64,000 nucleotides of DNA from Chryseobacterium antibioticum (GTDB taxonomy: Bacteria > Bacteroidota > Bacteroidia > Flavobacteriales > Weeksellaceae): assembly GCF_012927325.1 (NCBI RefSeq), contig NZ_JABBGI010000018.1, forward strand, positions 1 through 64,000, given 5' to 3'. Shown in pieces: positions 1-8,205 of the stretch. Below the pieces are notes generated by a model. That model ran no database searches and was not told the DNA's origin. It saw only the letters and a program-made list of their open reading frames with translations. Both the position numbers and the translations under genes were made by a program. Each line of letters starts with the position of its first letter. Position 1 is the first letter of the stretch.

Positions 1-173
1 CATTTACTTTTTTTCTTCTCGATTTAACTGCTTGATTCACTGTTAAATATACAAAAAACAAACCAAAAAAACAATTAAAATAACTGATAATCAACGTATT
101 AAATCCATAACTTAATGACATTGGGCTTTAGCCCGCTTTTTCTTTTCCGTAAATAAATTGGCTTTAGCCAAAC
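1..173. other. Left-edge intergenic DNA with paired short hairpins
   Basis: The first three bases read CAT, so a minus-strand gene may start here and run off the window; an A/G-rich stretch precedes that ATG. Two short palindromes with the same TTTA loop follow: GGGCTTTAGCCC at 123-134 and TTGGCTTTAGCCAA at 158-171. The first is followed on the plus strand by a T-rich tract, so it could end a transcript entering from the left. The second lies just past the rsmE stop. They look like a dispersed hairpin family; function is inferred only. Confidence 0.4.
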
Positions 174-869
174 CTATTTTAAGTTCAAATAATTCCAAGA
201 CACCACAAAAACACCCGCAGTTTCCGTTCTTAATCGCTGATTTCCAAGAGAAACAGCTTTAATTCCTTTTTCGGCTAAAAGATGAATTTCTTTATCAGAA
301 AAATCTCCTTCAGGACCAATTAAAAACGTAATATTATCTAAATGCGGAATGTTTTTTAACTCCATCCTTTCTAAATTTTCATTACAGTGTGCCACGAAAG
401 TCTTTTCTGGATTAATATTTTTCAGAAAATCAGGAAGTTTAATTAAATCATTAACAACAGGGAAATGAAATCGCAAACTCTGTTTTGAGGCCGCAATTGC
501 TTGTTTTCTAAGTTTGTCTATACTGATGTTTTTACGCTCTGTTTTTTCAGTTTGTAAAATAGTAATCTCAGAAATACCCATTTCCACCGCTTTTTCTACA
601 AAAAACTCAATTCGGTCAATATTTTTAGTCGGAGCAATAGCAATGTGAAGTTTTGGATTAAAATCAAGAGTATTTGTTTTAATTTCCGAAACTTCCAGAC
701 TTGCTTTCTTTCCTTCAATCACTAATTTTCCAGAAGCTACATTTCCTTTTCCGTCTGTTACGTGAATTTCTTCACCATCTTTCATACGAAGAACTTTTAC
801 AATGTGCTGTTGTTCGTCGTCATTAATTATTGCTTTTCCGTTATTGATTTCTCCAAAAAAAAGTTTCAT
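174..869 (-). CDS. rsmE: 16S rRNA (uracil(1498)-N(3))-methyltransferase RsmE
   Basis: The 231-residue product is a SPOUT (knotted) methyltransferase that uses S-adenosylmethionine to methylate N3 of U1498 in 16S rRNA, in the cytoplasm. The family pattern is plain: an N-terminal PUA-like part beginning MKLFFGE with HIVKVLRMKDGEEI, then the knot motifs IGPEGDF (184-190) and LGNQRLRTETA (208-218) near the C-terminus. Length is normal for the family. It lies downstream of, and on the same strand as, tsaD and a small hypothetical gene, so a housekeeping operon is possible. No promoter of its own was seen in the 46-bp gap. Confidence 0.95.
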   Translation of the reverse strand: MKLFFGEINNGKAIINDDEQQHIVKVLRMKDGEEIHVTDGKGNVASGKLVIEGKKASLEVSEIKTNTLDFNPKLHIAIAPTKNIDRIEFFVEKAVEMGISEITILQTEKTERKNISIDKLRKQAIAASKQSLRFHFPVVNDLIKLPDFLKNINPEKTFVAHCNENLERMELKNIPHLDNITFLIGPEGDFSDKEIHLLAEKGIKAVSLGNQRLRTETAGVFVVSWNYLNLK

Positions 870-915
870 ATATTGATATTTTAGAATACGCCTGACTTTT
901 ATTTATAAGTGATTA

Positions 916-1326
916 TTAAAAGGAAATTTCATTATCGCTTAAAAATGCTACACCGGTTTTTATCGTGGTATAAATATCACTTTCACAATCTCTATATGAA
1001 CATGCGTAAATTTCTTCAATCCACTTATTATTCATGAAAATTAAATTCAAATATTCGTTTTTTCTTAAATTATTTTTGATAGATAAATAATCTCCTTCTT
1101 TGGGTTCATAAGTAAAACTAAAGACATTTTCTGAATTGATTTTCTCTACGATCTCTTCCTTTATATTTTGAACATATCCAATTTCTGAACTGATCATTAA
1201 ATAATCTTCGTCTTCAGATTTTTCTGTCACTTCATTTTTTCCTATGATGGTTTCTAAAACCCAGTAATATTTTGAATTTTTTTTAGACTGCGTTCCCAGT
1301 ACCTTTTCTTCTAAAAGTATTTTCAT
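916..1326 (-). CDS. Hypothetical protein, 136 aa, coupled to tsaD
   Basis: I do not recognise the family with certainty. The product is a soluble, acidic 136-residue protein with no signal peptide or membrane segment. Visible features are a YYWVLETIIG strand near residue 20, a Glu/Lys-rich middle, and YACSYRDCES near residue 108 with two cysteines. It resembles in outline the small DUF4288-type proteins of Bacteroidota, but that is a guess. Its ATG overlaps the tsaD stop (ATGA), so translation is probably coupled to tsaD and it is transcribed with it. Confidence 0.75.
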   Translation of the reverse strand: MKILLEEKVLGTQSKKNSKYYWVLETIIGKNEVTEKSEDEDYLMISSEIGYVQNIKEEIVEKINSENVFSFTYEPKEGDYLSIKNNLRKNEYLNLIFMNNKWIEEIYACSYRDCESDIYTTIKTGVAFLSDNEISF

Positions 1327-2339
1327 AAATCATATTTTGCTGTTGCGGACGTTTTCATATCCGTAAATTCTCCTCGCTCATATTTCAGTTGAGCAACCAT
1401 AGCGATCATCGCCGCGTTATCGGTAGTATATTCAAATTTTGGAATGTAAATATTCCAGCCTGATTTTTCATGATAATCCTGCATCACTTTTCTTAAAGCA
1501 GAATTGGCAGAAACTCCACCAGCAATCGCTACTTCTTTTATATTTAACTCTTTGGCCGCTTTTTCAAGTTTAGCCATCAGAATTTCAATAATTGTTCTTT
1601 GAACGGAAGCGCACAAATCGTTCAGGTTTTCTTTAATAAAATCCGGATTTTTTCTAACCTCTTTCTGAATAAAATAAAGAACAGAAGTTTTGATACCGCT
1701 GAATGAATAGTCATAATTCTCCATTCTTGGTTTGTTGAACGTAAAAGCATCAGGATTTCCTTCCTTGGCCAGTCGGTCTATAATAGGTCCAGCAGGGTAG
1801 TCCAGATCAAAGATCTTTCCGATCTTGTCAAAAGCTTCTCCTGCAGCATCGTCAATTGTTTTTCCAATAATTTCCATATCAAAATAATCCTTCACCAATA
1901 CAATCATAGTATGCCCTCCGCTTACCGTAAGACACAAGAAAGGGAATTGAGGCGGCATAGGATTTGCATCTTCAATGAAATGGGCTAAAATGTGGGCCTG
2001 GAGATGGTTTACTTCAATTAACGGAACATTCAAACTCATTGCCAAAGACTTAGCAAATGACGTTCCTACAAGAAGAGATCCTAAAAGTCCGGGGCCGCGT
2101 GTAAATCCTATAGCTGAAATAGCATTTTGTTGTATATTTGCTTTAGTAATAGATTTTTCAACAACGGGGATTATATTTTGCTGATGCGCTCGCGATGCCA
2201 GTTCCGGGACCACACCTCCATATTCTTTATGGATGGCCTGATTCGCAGCGATGTTCGAAAGAATACAGTTTCCCTTGATGATAGCTGCTGAGGTGTCGTC
2301 GCAAGACGATTCAATACCTAAAATTATAGAGTCGCTCAT
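1323..2339 (-). CDS. tsaD: tRNA N6-adenosine threonylcarbamoyltransferase TsaD
   Basis: TsaD transfers the threonylcarbamoyl group to A37 of ANN-decoding tRNAs, working with TsaB and TsaE. The 338-residue protein starts with the ASKHA nucleotide-binding motif GIESSCDDTS (8-17). It carries the metal-binding histidines in VNHLQAHILAH (H112, H116), the phosphate loop LTVSGGHT, and the C-terminal IAGGVSANSALR and TDNAAMIA segments. The start is divergent from tamB with only 4 bp between the two start codons. The minus-strand -7 box TAACTTTG lies inside the first codons of tamB, so the tsaD mRNA should have almost no leader. Confidence 0.96.
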   Translation of the reverse strand: MSDSIILGIESSCDDTSAAIIKGNCILSNIAANQAIHKEYGGVVPELASRAHQQNIIPVVEKSITKANIQQNAISAIGFTRGPGLLGSLLVGTSFAKSLAMSLNVPLIEVNHLQAHILAHFIEDANPMPPQFPFLCLTVSGGHTMIVLVKDYFDMEIIGKTIDDAAGEAFDKIGKIFDLDYPAGPIIDRLAKEGNPDAFTFNKPRMENYDYSFSGIKTSVLYFIQKEVRKNPDFIKENLNDLCASVQRTIIEILMAKLEKAAKELNIKEVAIAGGVSANSALRKVMQDYHEKSGWNIYIPKFEYTTDNAAMIAMVAQLKYERGEFTDMKTSATAKYDL

Positions 2340-2343
2340 AATA

Positions 2344-5300
2344 ATGGCAAAGTTAGAGAATAATAACGAGAATGAGAATAAAAAATCAGTAGCTGAAAAC
2401 CTAAGTGATCAGGTACAGAAGACTGTTGGGGATGTAGAAGGTGCTGTGAAGGAGACAGTTAAGGAAGCATCTGAGCTGGCATCAGATGCCATTCATCATC
2501 CTGTGGAGACGGCTGAAGAATTTGGCAAGCAGGCGGTGAAAGATGTGACCAGTTATTCCTGGTGGGCCAGACTTCTCCTCATCCTTTTCTGGCTGGGGGT
2601 TATTCTTGTTGGCGGTGTATTGACGGCCATTAATCTTCCTGCAACCAAGCAATGGGCAGCAGATCAGGCACTACAGATCGTTAATAAAGATTTTAAAGCA
2701 GGAATGTCTACGGAAAGTGTAGAAGTAGATTATTTCGGAGACGTTACTATAAAAGGATTAAAAATCAAAGATTACAAAGGCTTAGAATTCATCAAAGCCA
2801 GAGAATTTCGCGCCAATTCCGATTGGATGTCGTTGGCATTCAATGCTATTTCCGGAAACAGCAATTCATTAAGCTTTAATTCCCTTACCCTTGTCAATGC
2901 AGATATAAAAGTCATCACTTACAAAGGCGACAGTATTTCCAATTTTATCAGATTTACGCAGCTTTTCGACAGTGATAAAAAAAGAGATCCGAAAAAGCCG
3001 GCTTTCCAGTTGGATTCTCGTGTACAGATCATTGATTCAAAAGTTTCTATCGTTAGTCAAAACTCTCCGGGAGAACCCGGGAAATGGCTTACCGCAACAA
3101 AATTTAATCTAAAAGCGCCTAATGTAAAGGTGAATGGAGCCAATATTTCAGCGCTGATCAATAATATGTCCTTCGTCACTTCCAGATGGGGGAAATCTCA
3201 TTTTGTAGATACATTCTCTACAGAACTCTCTTTTACGCATGAATTTCTATCATTAAAAGACCTTACCCTGAATACAGATCATTCATTGCTTCAGGGGAAT
3301 GTCAAATTTAATCTTCATGATGGGTCATGGTCAGAATTTGCAGACCGTGTCCGTTGGGATATGGAAATTAAGCAGGGAAGTCAGTTAAGTGGTTATGACA
3401 TCAGCTACTTTGTGACCAACTGGGATAATTTTAAACCATTCAACCTGGCAGGAAAAATGACAGGCCCTTTGAATAAATTTCACTTAGAGAACTTTCTCAT
3501 CAGAAACCCTGATGTAAATATTGCCACAAAAACCATGAAGATAGACAGGTTGCTGAAAGGAAATTTTTCTATAGAAACCAACGACCTTTCAACAGATTTC
3601 ACCTACAAAGATCTTAAAGCCATGATGCCTTCATTTATTTCTAAAAAGATGAAGAATTTTGCAGATGACTTCGGAAAACTGAAATATAACGGAGCTGTAA
3701 AGGTAAATCCTGACCAGATCTATGTGGCAGGTGGAAATCTGATGACAGGAATAGGACAGGCCAAGATCTCCAAGCTTTATCTTACCGGATATAGCACGGC
3801 AATGCCTAAATATTCAGGATATCTCGAAGTCAAAGACCTGAACACTTCTGTCATCACAAAAAACAAAACAGTTGGCCTGATCTCAGGTAAATTTGATCTT
3901 AATGGGCAGAGTTTTGACGTCAATACAATGCGTCTAACTACCAAGTCTCAAATCAGCAGCATCGAGATTATGGATAAGCAGATCAGTAACCTGTATCTGG
4001 ACGGATTATTAGATCATAAAAAATATAACGGACTCATCACCGTGAATGATGAACAAGCTAAAGCCACCATTAAAGGGCTTATTGACTTCAGCACCTCAAG
4101 AGTTGCTATGAATGTCAATGCAGATGTGACTTCTCTGAATATCAATTATTTTACCAATAAACCGGGAAGCCAGATCGTGAGCGGCCAGGTAGAAGGTAAA
4201 ATGTCCATGTCCTCCATTAATGACCTTACTTTAGACGTGGATGCCAATAATCTTCATTTTGCTACAGCTACCCAAAAATATATTATTCCTAATGCGAAAC
4301 TGAAAACCTTTGTGGAAGGAGGCGGACGTGTCATCGATATGGATGCACCAGGTGCGGCAAGCGGTAAGATCTCAGGGAAATATAACCTGGCGGATCTGGC
4401 AGGAATGGTGGAAAACGGTATTGGAAGAATACTGGTAGGCCCTCCACCTAGAAAATTGTACAGAGGACAGAACTTTAAAATGAATTTTGATGTTCAACAG
4501 GGTGTTGTGAATTATTTTCTTCCTGACCTGAAACTTCCACAAGGTGCTTTGGTAGAAGGAGAGTACAACGGAGATTCCAATGATCTGATCCTGAATCTGG
4601 ATGCCGCTTCTCTGAAATACATCATGACGAAGAAGGAAGAGATTACGGATGCAGACAAAGCTTTAGCAGCCGCTAATCCTGAATACAAGATCAATGACCG
4701 GACTAATATTTCCAGAGACAGTGCGATGATTGACAGTGTTATGATAAGGGTGAATACAGCAAATCTTGATCAGCAGATTTATGCAAGGGTCAGCAAACTA
4801 TTGTATAATAAAAATGTCATTAAGGATTTTGAACTTAAAGGTACAAATGAAAATAATACAGCCCTTCATCTGGCCACTACATTTAAGCATGGTAGTCCGG
4901 AAGATGAGCTGGATGACAATCTTAAAGCTTATGCCATTAATGTTGACCAGTCTACGAATGCTGCGGGAGATTATGTTTTCAGGTTTGAACCTACAGAAGT
5001 GAAATTCAACGAGGTTACCTGGGCAATAGATACAAGTCCCGAACTGGATCACTCCATTACGTACAGAAAAAATACCGGGGATTTCGACATCCGGAATCTT
5101 CGTATATATTCAGAGAAAAGTGCCCTGTTTATCAAAGAAGCACAATTTAAATCGGCTAAAGATTTTTATCTAGATGCGGATATCGAAGAATTTGCGGTAG
5201 AAAAACTTCTTGAAATGCAGTCCGGCGGAAATCCTATGGGCATAAAAGGGCTTGCGAACGGAAGTGTGAAGATCAAAATGGATAAAAGCACTTTGCAGCC

Positions 5301-7134
5301 ATTGGTAGATCTTACCGTAGATAATATTATGATGAACGGAAATGAAATGGGCGACCTTACGATTTCCGCGACAAACGGTTTCTCCCTGAATGTGTATGAT
5401 GTTGACGTCAAAGTGGCTTCTGCCGGCGTTCTTGGAAATAATAACCTTCATCTGACAGGAACAGTAAATAATAACACAGCTTCTCCAACGATTGATCTGA
5501 CAGCGGAGATGCGTGATTTTGACCTTGCCTTTACCCAGCAGTTTGTTCAGACTGTTTTTGGAAACATACGAGGAAAAGCAACGGGAGATCTTAAAATCAA
5601 TGGTAAGCTAAGTAATCTTGATTATAGTGGAGATATTGCCATGAAAGGTTTTGGTCTGAAACTTCTCTTTACAGGAGTGGATTATTCATTTGACGACACC
5701 GTAATTCCTCTTTCCAAAGGACTTGCGATTCTTAATAATATTGAAGTGCATGACGGAAGATCTAATTCTAAAGGAACCATTTCGGGTGCGATTCAGTTTG
5801 AAACCATTTCTTCAATGGGGGTCAACCTGATAATGAGAGCAGATAATCTTATGGTGCTGAATACCTCGCAGAAAGATCTTGACCTTTTCTGGGGAAGAGT
5901 TTACGGACAGGGAGATTTGTACGTAGACGGACCTGTTTCGGGATTGAGTATTTCTACTCCTAATATGAAGGCGTTGAATGGAAGTACTTTTACGTTTAAT
6001 TCCAGTTCAACATCCAATGTCGAAGAGTTTAAAATGCTGAGGTTCCTGAAAGAAGGAAAAGACGGACTGATCACTCTGGAAGAAAAGAAAAAGACCGGAG
6101 CTAATATGAATATCGATTTCAGTCTGGATGTAGACAAAGGAACTACAGTTAATGTACTGGTAGGTGATGATGTAGGAAATATTACCGTAAAAGGAACGGC
6201 AGAAAGGCTGAGGTTCCAGATGGGAAGACGTGGAGGAATTGCCATGAACGGTACTTATAAGGTAGACAACGGAACATTTGTTTCCAAAGCGATTCTGAAT
6301 AAAACCTTCCAGATAGAAAAGAACAGCAGTATCAGATGGGATGGTGATGCCATGAAGCCGGCGCTGGATATTACAGCCAATTATGTAAGAATGGTTTCGA
6401 ATGCCGGTGAATATTTAAGTATGGGGAAATTGCAGCCGATCAGCGTATTGCTGCAGGCCAATATTACTCAATCACTGATCAATCCGAAGATAGACCTGAA
6501 TGTGACCGCACTGGATGTGTCCAGCCAGGTAAAAGAGACATTGGCGGCTAAGATGAGCCAGGACGGAGAAAAAGTTCTTCAGTTCGGTTCTGTACTGTTG
6601 CTGAGCACCTTTAATGTATCCAATAGTGGAGGAGTGGACTTTGACGTAGCCGGAGTGGCAGAATCTTCAGGATACAATATACTGCTGAAACAGCTTGGAT
6701 CTGTACTTAATACTATGAGTAATGAGTTCCAGATTGATTTGAATTATGTAAAAGGTGATCAGAATTCCAATACTGGTGACCGGGCCAATGCAGGGGTAAG
6801 TGTAGCGCTTTCACCGAGAGTCAATATTAAAACGGGGCTGGGAATTCCACTGACGAAAACTGAAGGTGCCCAGAATAATTATCTTTCCGGGGAAGGATCT
6901 ATTGAATATGATGTCTCAAAAAAGAATGACGGAAGTCTCGTTTTAAGAGGGTATTCTAAGCCTACCAATATAGGAATGATAAGTACGAATGGTTCTGCAA
7001 ATCAAGCTTATGGTGGGGGTGTTGTGTGGAGTAAAAGCTTTAATTCTCTATTCAAAAAGAGGAAAAAAGATAAAAAAAACCCAGAAGCTAAAAGTGAAAT
7101 AAAAACAGATTCTACAAAATCAGGTGCTAAATAA
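2344..7134 (+). CDS. tamB: Translocation/assembly module TamB-like protein
   Basis: This 1596-residue inner-membrane-anchored, periplasm-spanning protein belongs to the TamB/AsmA-like group, which bridges inner and outer membrane and helps in outer-membrane protein assembly or lipid transport. Visible parts: a charged amphipathic N-terminal stretch of about 70 residues, one membrane segment at about 75-97, a long beta-rich body with repeated LxLxxLxL strands, and a C-terminal TamB/DUF490 domain ending in a Lys-rich tail. I chose ATG 2344 (MAKLENN) over an upstream in-frame start at 2251, because the latter lies wholly within divergent tsaD. No TamA/BamA partner is adjacent. A lipoprotein or channel role specific to this copy cannot be read from sequence. 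Confidence 0.9.
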   Translation: MAKLENNNENENKKSVAENLSDQVQKTVGDVEGAVKETVKEASELASDAIHHPVETAEEFGKQAVKDVTSYSWWARLLLILFWLGVILVGGVLTAINLPATKQWAADQALQIVNKDFKAGMSTESVEVDYFGDVTIKGLKIKDYKGLEFIKAREFRANSDWMSLAFNAISGNSNSLSFNSLTLVNADIKVITYKGDSISNFIRFTQLFDSDKKRDPKKPAFQLDSRVQIIDSKVSIVSQNSPGEPGKWLTATKFNLKAPNVKVNGANISALINNMSFVTSRWGKSHFVDTFSTELSFTHEFLSLKDLTLNTDHSLLQGNVKFNLHDGSWSEFADRVRWDMEIKQGSQLSGYDISYFVTNWDNFKPFNLAGKMTGPLNKFHLENFLIRNPDVNIATKTMKIDRLLKGNFSIETNDLSTDFTYKDLKAMMPSFISKKMKNFADDFGKLKYNGAVKVNPDQIYVAGGNLMTGIGQAKISKLYLTGYSTAMPKYSGYLEVKDLNTSVITKNKTVGLISGKFDLNGQSFDVNTMRLTTKSQISSIEIMDKQISNLYLDGLLDHKKYNGLITVNDEQAKATIKGLIDFSTSRVAMNVNADVTSLNINYFTNKPGSQIVSGQVEGKMSMSSINDLTLDVDANNLHFATATQKYIIPNAKLKTFVEGGGRVIDMDAPGAASGKISGKYNLADLAGMVENGIGRILVGPPPRKLYRGQNFKMNFDVQQGVVNYFLPDLKLPQGALVEGEYNGDSNDLILNLDAASLKYIMTKKEEITDADKALAAANPEYKINDRTNISRDSAMIDSVMIRVNTANLDQQIYARVSKLLYNKNVIKDFELKGTNENNTALHLATTFKHGSPEDELDDNLKAYAINVDQSTNAAGDYVFRFEPTEVKFNEVTWAIDTSPELDHSITYRKNTGDFDIRNLRIYSEKSALFIKEAQFKSAKDFYLDADIEEFAVEKLLEMQSGGNPMGIKGLANGSVKIKMDKSTLQPLVDLTVDNIMMNGNEMGDLTISATNGFSLNVYDVDVKVASAGVLGNNNLHLTGTVNNNTASPTIDLTAEMRDFDLAFTQQFVQTVFGNIRGKATGDLKINGKLSNLDYSGDIAMKGFGLKLLFTGVDYSFDDTVIPLSKGLAILNNIEVHDGRSNSKGTISGAIQFETISSMGVNLIMRADNLMVLNTSQKDLDLFWGRVYGQGDLYVDGPVSGLSISTPNMKALNGSTFTFNSSSTSNVEEFKMLRFLKEGKDGLITLEEKKKTGANMNIDFSLDVDKGTTVNVLVGDDVGNITVKGTAERLRFQMGRRGGIAMNGTYKVDNGTFVSKAILNKTFQIEKNSSIRWDGDAMKPALDITANYVRMVSNAGEYLSMGKLQPISVLLQANITQSLINPKIDLNVTALDVSSQVKETLAAKMSQDGEKVLQFGSVLLLSTFNVSNSGGVDFDVAGVAESSGYNILLKQLGSVLNTMSNEFQIDLNYVKGDQNSNTGDRANAGVSVALSPRVNIKTGLGIPLTKTEGAQNNYLSGEGSIEYDVSKKNDGSLVLRGYSKPTNIGMISTNGSANQAYGGGVVWSKSFNSLFKKRKKDKKNPEAKSEIKTDSTKSGAK
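2348..2355 (-). promoter_or_regulatory. -7 box for tsaD inside tamB codons 2-4
   Basis: TAACTTTG on the minus strand fits the Bacteroidota -7 consensus TAnnTTTG. It ends 8 nt before the tsaD ATG. It overlaps the MAKL codons of the divergent tamB gene. No clear -33 element was found. Confidence 0.5.
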
Positions 7135-7216
7135 TCATGATATTTTAATGATTTTTATCATCTGTGTTAATTATTGTTAATGTTTGATATAATTTTTTTA
7201 GTTAAATTATTTTTTA

Positions 7217-7224
7217 TAAATTTG
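7217..7224 (+). promoter_or_regulatory. -7 box for the Lrp/AsnC gene
   Basis: TAAATTTG matches TAnnTTTG and lies 44 nt before the start codon of the Lrp-type regulator, giving a leader of about 40 nt. A TTTG at 7183-7186 is too far upstream to be the usual -33 partner. Confidence 0.5.
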
Positions 7225-7268
7225 CAATAAATACATGGATTTTTTAAGAAAATTGTAATTTAACTAAT

Positions 7269-7739
7269 ATGAACTATCAACTGGACGAAATAGACAAGAA
7301 AATTCTTGATTTCTTAGTCGAAAACACAAGAATGCCTTTTACAGAAATTGCAAAGCAGATGGATGTTTCTGCTGGAACAATTCACGTAAGAGTGAAAAAA
7401 ATGGAGGATGCAGGTATTATTTTGGGATCATCTCTTAATATCGATTATGGCAAGCTGGACTATCACTTTACAGCTTTCATTGGGATCCTTTTGACAAAAT
7501 CAAACCGCACTCAAGAGGTATTGAAAGAATTATCAGTACTTCCAAACGTAATCGAAGCGAGCGTTATTTCCGGAAAATATAATATTTTCTGTAAAGTAAG
7601 AGCTAAGAATACGGAGGACGCGAAAAGAATTATTTATCAGATAGACGACATTCAAGATGTAATGAGAACCGAAAGTATGATCTCCATGGAAGAGTACTTG
7701 AGCGACAAAAACAGATTGATCAACGCTATTTCTATATAA
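7269..7739 (+). CDS. Lrp/AsnC family transcriptional regulator
   Basis: The 156-residue protein has the two-domain Lrp layout. An N-terminal winged helix-turn-helix covers about 5-60 (LDEIDKKILDFLVENTRMPFTE, with VSAGTIHVRVKKMEDAGI as recognition region). A C-terminal RAM ligand-binding domain covers about 70-150. Such proteins form octamers and respond to amino acids or similar small ligands; the ligand and targets here are unknown. It stands alone between tamB and a small membrane protein, with its own -7 box upstream and a strong palindromic terminator downstream. Confidence 0.93.
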   Translation: MNYQLDEIDKKILDFLVENTRMPFTEIAKQMDVSAGTIHVRVKKMEDAGIILGSSLNIDYGKLDYHFTAFIGILLTKSNRTQEVLKELSVLPNVIEASVISGKYNIFCKVRAKNTEDAKRIIYQIDDIQDVMRTESMISMEEYLSDKNRLINAISI

Positions 7740-7766
7740 TTCAAATTCTAAACGAATAAATATACC

Positions 7767-7798
7767 AAAGAACTTATGAATATATTCATAAGTTCTTT
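7767..7798. terminator. 32-nt perfect palindrome, terminator of the Lrp gene
   Basis: The two 16-nt halves are exact reverse complements (first half AAAGAACTTATGAATA). They are followed on the plus strand by TATTTTTG, which can serve as a short U-tract. That same tract is the -7 box of the next gene, so the hairpin may both end one transcript and sit in the promoter spacer of the next. Confidence 0.75.
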
Positions 7799-7805
7799 AT
7801 TTTTG
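7798..7805 (+). promoter_or_regulatory. -7 box, leaderless start of the next gene
   Basis: TATTTTTG fits TAnnTTTG and ends only 5 nt before the ATG at 7811, so transcription should begin at or next to the start codon. Confidence 0.5.
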
Positions 7806-7810
7806 TACCT

Positions 7811-8188
7811 ATGGAAGAATACAGTTACTTTGACGAGGATCCAAAGAAAGGATGGGGCTTTATTTCAGCATTTGCAGCATTGATGCTGTTCACCATTATG
7901 GGGCTTGGAATAGATGTAGATGAATATCTTCAGCACGAATATCTTCAGATCCCCAGATGGTACTTTTTCGTGATCTTTTCCATTGATGTTCTGATGATGA
8001 CCGGACTTGTCCTGATGTTCTTCTACAGAAAAATAGGCATCTTTATGTTCCCGGCACTGTTGGTTCTGCATTTCTTTATGCATAATTATTATCTGTCTAC
8101 GTTTTTGTATACGGATGTCACCAATCTTTTCCTGTTTACAGGCTTTGGAATGCTTGCCATTATTCCAAAATGGAAATTTTTCAGGTAA
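7811..8188 (+). CDS. Small integral membrane protein, 125 aa
   Basis: Family not recognised. The 125-residue protein has a short acidic N-terminus (MEEYSYFDEDP) and about four hydrophobic segments, near 18-34, 48-68, 74-92 and 100-118. It ends in a basic PKWKFFR. Nothing suggests an enzyme. It is convergent with the SPASM gene of the peptide locus, with 17 bp between stop codons. The start is fixed by a -7 box 5 nt upstream, implying a leaderless mRNA. Confidence 0.75.
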   Translation: MEEYSYFDEDPKKGWGFISAFAALMLFTIMGLGIDVDEYLQHEYLQIPRWYFFVIFSIDVLMMTGLVLMFFYRKIGIFMFPALLVLHFFMHNYYLSTFLYTDVTNLFLFTGFGMLAIIPKWKFFR

Positions 8189-8205
8189 GAATGTAATCGG
8201 GACAT

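Noticed and set aside
2251..2343. Upstream in-frame start for tamB (MFERIQF)
   Set aside because: It would place 31 codons wholly on the antisense of tsaD, and the MAKLENN start at 2344 is a natural TamB N-terminus.
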